A stretch of 27,703 bases of DNA, taken from the NCBI GenBank assembly GCA_035576005.1, contig DATLXH010000031.1, forward strand, positions 1 to 27,703, read 5' to 3'. The stretch is from DATLXH01 sp035576005 (lineage in GTDB: Bacteria > Acidobacteriota > Thermoanaerobaculia > Gp7-AA8). Numbering within the stretch: the first letter of the stretch is position 1; each line of letters opens with the position of its first letter. The notes beneath the pieces are model-generated. The model searched no databases and was not told the origin of the DNA. It worked only from the letters and a program-made list of their open reading frames with translations. Of this stretch, positions 24,942 to 27,703 are shown one piece after another. The position numbers and the translations under genes are program-made.

Positions 24942-26593
24942 GCAGGCTGGTTGACCTCGAGTCTCGGAGCCGTGCTCAGATGAGACTTCTGAGCAGCGCC
25001 GAACTGCCTTGCCGCTTTAATGAAGGAGCGGAACAGGGGGTGTGGAGCAGAGGGCCGCGATTTGTACTCCGGATGAAATTGAACACCGAGAAACCAGGGG
25101 TGATTGGCCAGCTCGATGATCTCGACGAATTTGCCGTCAGGGGAGAGCCCTGAGATCCTGAGCCCCTTGTCGATGAGTTGCGGGACGTACTCGGGATTGA
25201 CCTCGTAGCGATGCCTGTGACGTTCGTCGATTGACGAGACTCCATATGCGTCAGCAGCGATCGATCCTTCGGTCAGGGTGCAGGGATATTTACCGAGCCG
25301 CATCGTCCCCCCGAGAGCGTCGACTCCGATGAGATCGCGGAGCTTATAGATCACTTTGTAAGGCGCTTCTTCATCGAACTCTGTCGAGTTGGCTCCCACC
25401 ATTCCAGCCATATGGCGGGCGAACTCGATCGTTGCGCATTGCATCCCCAGGCATATCCCGAAAAAGGGAATGTTCTTTTCGCGAGCGTAGCGGATTGCTC
25501 TTAGCATCCCTTCGACGCCTCGAGCTCCAAAGCCCGGGCCCACCAGAATGCCATCCACGGTGGTCAGATCTCCGTGATAGCCCTCCTGTTCGAGCGCTTC
25601 CGAATCGATGTAAACGATTCTGACCTTGACGCTGTTCGCGATCCCGCCATGCATGAGTGCTTCGTTCAGTGATTTGTATGAATCACCGAACTCCACGTAT
25701 TTTCCAACGAAGCCGATTCGCACTTCGGCTTCAGGGTGCCGGAGTTTACGAACGATCTCTTCCCATGTGGACAGGTCCGAGATCTCTTCGTGAGGAAGAT
25801 GCAGCTTGTCGAGCAGGATCTCGTCGAGACCCTCGCGTGAGAGCGCCAGAGGAACCTGATAGATGAAATCGACGTCAAGAGCAGAAACGACGGCCTCTAC
25901 CTCGACGTTGCAGAAGAGAGCGATCTTCGCCTTCATTTCATCGGGGATGACGCGGTCCGACCGGCAGAGGAGGATGTCGGGTTGAATTCCGATCTCCCTC
26001 AATTCTTTCACTGAGTGTTGCGTCGGTTTGGTCTTGAGCTCGTCCGAAGCTCGAATGTAGGGGACCAGCGTCAGATGAACATTAATGGCATTCCCTCGCC
26101 CCGCCTCCTGCCGAAACTGCCGGATCGCCTCGAGGAATGGAAGAGACTCGATGTCGCCGACCGTCCCTCCGATCTCGACGATAACGACATCGACCCCTTC
26201 GGACACGTCGCGGATGCAGTTTTTGATCTCGTCTGTGATGTGTGGAATGACCTGGACGGTCTTGCCGAGGTAATCGCCACGACGTTCCTTTTCGATGACG
26301 CGCGAGTAGATTCTTCCAGTGGTGAAGTTGCTCTTCCTGGTGCCTCGCATCGAAGTGAACCGCTCGTAATGTCCGAGGTCAAGATCGGTCTCAGCACCGT
26401 CGTCGGTCACGAAGACTTCGCCATGCTGGAATGGCGACATCGTTCCAGGATCGACGTTGATGTAGGGATCGAACTTCTGCAGTGTCACCTTGAAGCCACG
26501 CGCCTCGAGGAGCGCCCCGATCGACGAGGCTGCGATCCCTTTTCCGAGGGAGGAGACCACTCCGCCGGTGATGAAGATGTACTTGGTGCTCAT
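24938..26593 (-). CDS. pyrG: CTP synthase
   Basis: 551 aa. It amidates UTP to CTP using ATP and glutamine. Visible: the N-terminal synthetase domain with 'FITGGVVSSLGKGI' (8-20) and 'DPYINVDPGTMSPFQHGEVF'; 'VVIVEIGGTVGDIESLPFLE' (137-155); and the C-terminal class I glutaminase domain with nucleophile Cys381 (FFGICLGMQ) and the closing 'GVQFHPEYKSRP' His-Glu pair. The start has AAGGAGG 5-6 nt upstream. CTP is the activating nucleotide used by KdsB, which explains its place between kdsB and kdsA. Confidence 0.97.
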   Translation of the reverse strand: MSTKYIFITGGVVSSLGKGIAASSIGALLEARGFKVTLQKFDPYINVDPGTMSPFQHGEVFVTDDGAETDLDLGHYERFTSMRGTRKSNFTTGRIYSRVIEKERRGDYLGKTVQVIPHITDEIKNCIRDVSEGVDVVIVEIGGTVGDIESLPFLEAIRQFRQEAGRGNAINVHLTLVPYIRASDELKTKPTQHSVKELREIGIQPDILLCRSDRVIPDEMKAKIALFCNVEVEAVVSALDVDFIYQVPLALSREGLDEILLDKLHLPHEEISDLSTWEEIVRKLRHPEAEVRIGFVGKYVEFGDSYKSLNEALMHGGIANSVKVRIVYIDSEALEQEGYHGDLTTVDGILVGPGFGARGVEGMLRAIRYAREKNIPFFGICLGMQCATIEFARHMAGMVGANSTEFDEEAPYKVIYKLRDLIGVDALGGTMRLGKYPCTLTEGSIAADAYGVSSIDERHRHRYEVNPEYVPQLIDKGLRISGLSPDGKFVEIIELANHPWFLGVQFHPEYKSRPSAPHPLFRSFIKAARQFGAAQKSHLSTAPRLEVNQPA

Positions 26594-26799
26594 GCAGGCC
26601 TCCTTGCGGACAGTTTCATTTGGTGGATAGCGGGATGGATCTCGCCGTCAGAGTTCACTTTCTGCTCGGAGCAACATGGAGGAGCGGCAGTTGATTCGCG
26701 ATTGGCGCTTTCTGAATCAGAGACTGTTCGGGGAGCGTCTGGGGATGGGTGGGCTGGCGGGATAGAGGGGAGAGGAATCGAAGGAGACGCTTTTGTCAA
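26594..26799. other. kdsB-pyrG intergenic spacer
   Basis: 206 bp with no gene supported on either strand. The pyrG ribosome-binding site (reverse complement of GCCTCCTT) is at its left end. I see no strong promoter or terminator, so kdsB and pyrG may or may not share a transcript. Confidence 0.4.
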
Positions 26800-27546
26800 T
26801 CAGCTCTCCGGGACCGGTTGCGATCGTGCGAGCTCATCTTCTACTCTCCGAATGTCTTCGAACCGGTCGACCCCGAGGTGTGGGGCCGCGGTATACAACA
26901 CGCGAATTTTATAGCCGTTCTCGAGAGCCCGCAACTGTTCGAGGCGTTCGAGGCGTTCGAGATCACTCTGTGGGAGCCGGGTGATGGAGAGCAGTGCGTC
27001 ACGCTGGAATCCGTAGATACCGACGTGACGCCGTGCTGACGAGGATCCCGAATGCGGAACGGGAGAGCGCGAAAAGTAGAGCGCGCGACCCGTCAGATCG
27101 GTGACGACTTTCACCACATCCGGACTGTTGAACTCGCTTTCTGTCTCGATGGGACAGGCGAGCGTGACAATGGGATCGTCTCCCGACTCGAGTGCGTCGA
27201 TGAGCCGATCGACTGAGCTGATATCGATCAACGGCTCGTCGCCCTGAAGGTTCACCACGTAATCGAAGCGTTCGCCATCCTTTTCTATGGTTGCCAGGGC
27301 TGCAGCGATGCGATCGGTCCCCGTATCGAAAGTCCCTTCGGTCACCACCGATCTCCCGCCGAACGATTGCACGTGTGCATCGATCCGTTCGTCATCGGTC
27401 GCTACGAAGACTGCTAACGCGCGGGTCGAGAGAGTTGCGCGACGGTAGACACGCTCGATGAGGGTAACTCCCGATATGAGCGCCAGAGGTTTACCCGGGA
27501 AGCGGGTCGACCCGTAACGGGCTGGGATCAGAATGGCTGCGGTCAT
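26800..27546 (-). CDS. kdsB: 3-deoxy-manno-octulosonate cytidylyltransferase
   Basis: 248 aa. It activates Kdo with CTP to CMP-Kdo for transfer to lipid A. Visible: the N-terminal nucleotidyltransferase signature 'ILIPARYGSTRFPGKPLALI' (5-24); 'VFVATDDERI'; the metal-binding 'VNLQGDEPLI'; 'ALYFSRSPVPHSG'; 'GIYGFQRDALL' and 'LEQLRALENGYKIRVL'. This is the same length as typical KdsB. It is the first gene of the minus-strand Kdo/CTP cluster, about 157 bp from the window edge. Confidence 0.96.
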   Translation of the reverse strand: MTAAILIPARYGSTRFPGKPLALISGVTLIERVYRRATLSTRALAVFVATDDERIDAHVQSFGGRSVVTEGTFDTGTDRIAAALATIEKDGERFDYVVNLQGDEPLIDISSVDRLIDALESGDDPIVTLACPIETESEFNSPDVVKVVTDLTGRALYFSRSPVPHSGSSSARRHVGIYGFQRDALLSITRLPQSDLERLERLEQLRALENGYKIRVLYTAAPHLGVDRFEDIRRVEDELARSQPVPES

Positions 27547-27703
27547 TCGAGAAAGACGATGTTAACCCGCATTTCTCACAGACCTTCGCCGCGAGACGAC
27601 GGATAGCGGCCTGTCTGCTTCGTCGCACGGCAATTTCGCTCCTCGACATAGTGTCGACTATGCCTTCGTCGCAAAATCGCCGCGCGCCTCGCATCCAAGC
27701 CAC
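27547..27703. other. Upstream region of kdsB with a symmetric hairpin element
   Basis: No gene is supported. CATAGT (27647-27652) pairs with ACTATG (27657-27662) around GTCG, flanked by two direct copies of CTTCGTCGCA (27618-27627 and 27664-27673). The reading frame from 27491 to the edge that covers it (minus strand) overlaps the kdsB start and looks spurious. Confidence 0.4.

Noticed and set aside
26015..26914. 299-codon plus-strand frame opposite pyrG
   Set aside because: Antisense shadow of a conserved housekeeping gene; no domain seen.

Overview
The window looks like part of the chromosome of a Gram-negative bacterium of moderately high GC. It carries a TonB/ExbD/TolQ envelope energy set and the Kdo (lipopolysaccharide) genes kdsA and kdsB, and its intergenic regions contain small REP-like hairpins. 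The exact phylum cannot be fixed from sequence alone; an Acidobacteriota-type genome is my weak guess.

Layout. (1) 159-1977, minus strand: tolQ/exbB - exbD/tolR - tonB, tightly packed. (2) 2159-15723: a 13.6 kb defence island, which is the main object of interest. It is bounded by a perfect 19-bp direct repeat (2159-2177 and 15705-15723) that is the 3' end of tRNA-Arg(CCU). The intact tRNA gene (15709-15785, minus strand) sits at the right edge. About 30 bp inside that edge lies a roughly 47-residue remnant of a P4-type tyrosine integrase. (3) 15904-18511: an L,D-transpeptidase and a secreted subtilisin-like protease. (4) 18683-21840: a UbiB/ABC1-family kinase-like gene and metK, divergently transcribed. 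(5) 21984-27546, minus strand: kdsB - pyrG - kdsA - membrane glycosyltransferase-like protein, probably one operon at least from pyrG onward.

Inside the island, in order, are: a two-TM coiled-coil protein resembling putative abortive-infection (putAbiC-like) proteins; a fragment of an unknown small gene; an OLD-family ATPase/TOPRIM nuclease without a neighbouring helicase; hsdM; a DUF4258 + YgiT-type zinc-finger pair; hsdS; a full-length reverse transcriptase with intact A/B/C motifs whose start overlaps the hsdS stop; an orphan DUF4357 domain whose start overlaps the RT stop; a minus-strand DUF433 antitoxin-like gene with a frameshifted PIN-like partner; and hsdR. Thus a type I restriction-modification locus has been opened three times (between M and S, after S, and before R) by other defence or toxin-antitoxin genes. 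A second, diverged copy of the hsdM 3' end survives just before hsdS, which dates the first insertion or replacement as a secondary event.

The most interesting candidate system is the hsdM-hsdS-RT-DUF4357-hsdR arrangement: an Unknown-Group/DRT-like reverse transcriptase translationally coupled to a type I specificity subunit, with no room next to the RT for a template ncRNA. Weaker signals (GTTGGGC and GCCCAAC/ACCTAAC core-like heptamers next to cassette-sized genes, plus a long hairpin) suggest that the left part of the island could contain decayed integron attC-like boundaries. All functional statements rest on motif recognition by eye; no database search was run.
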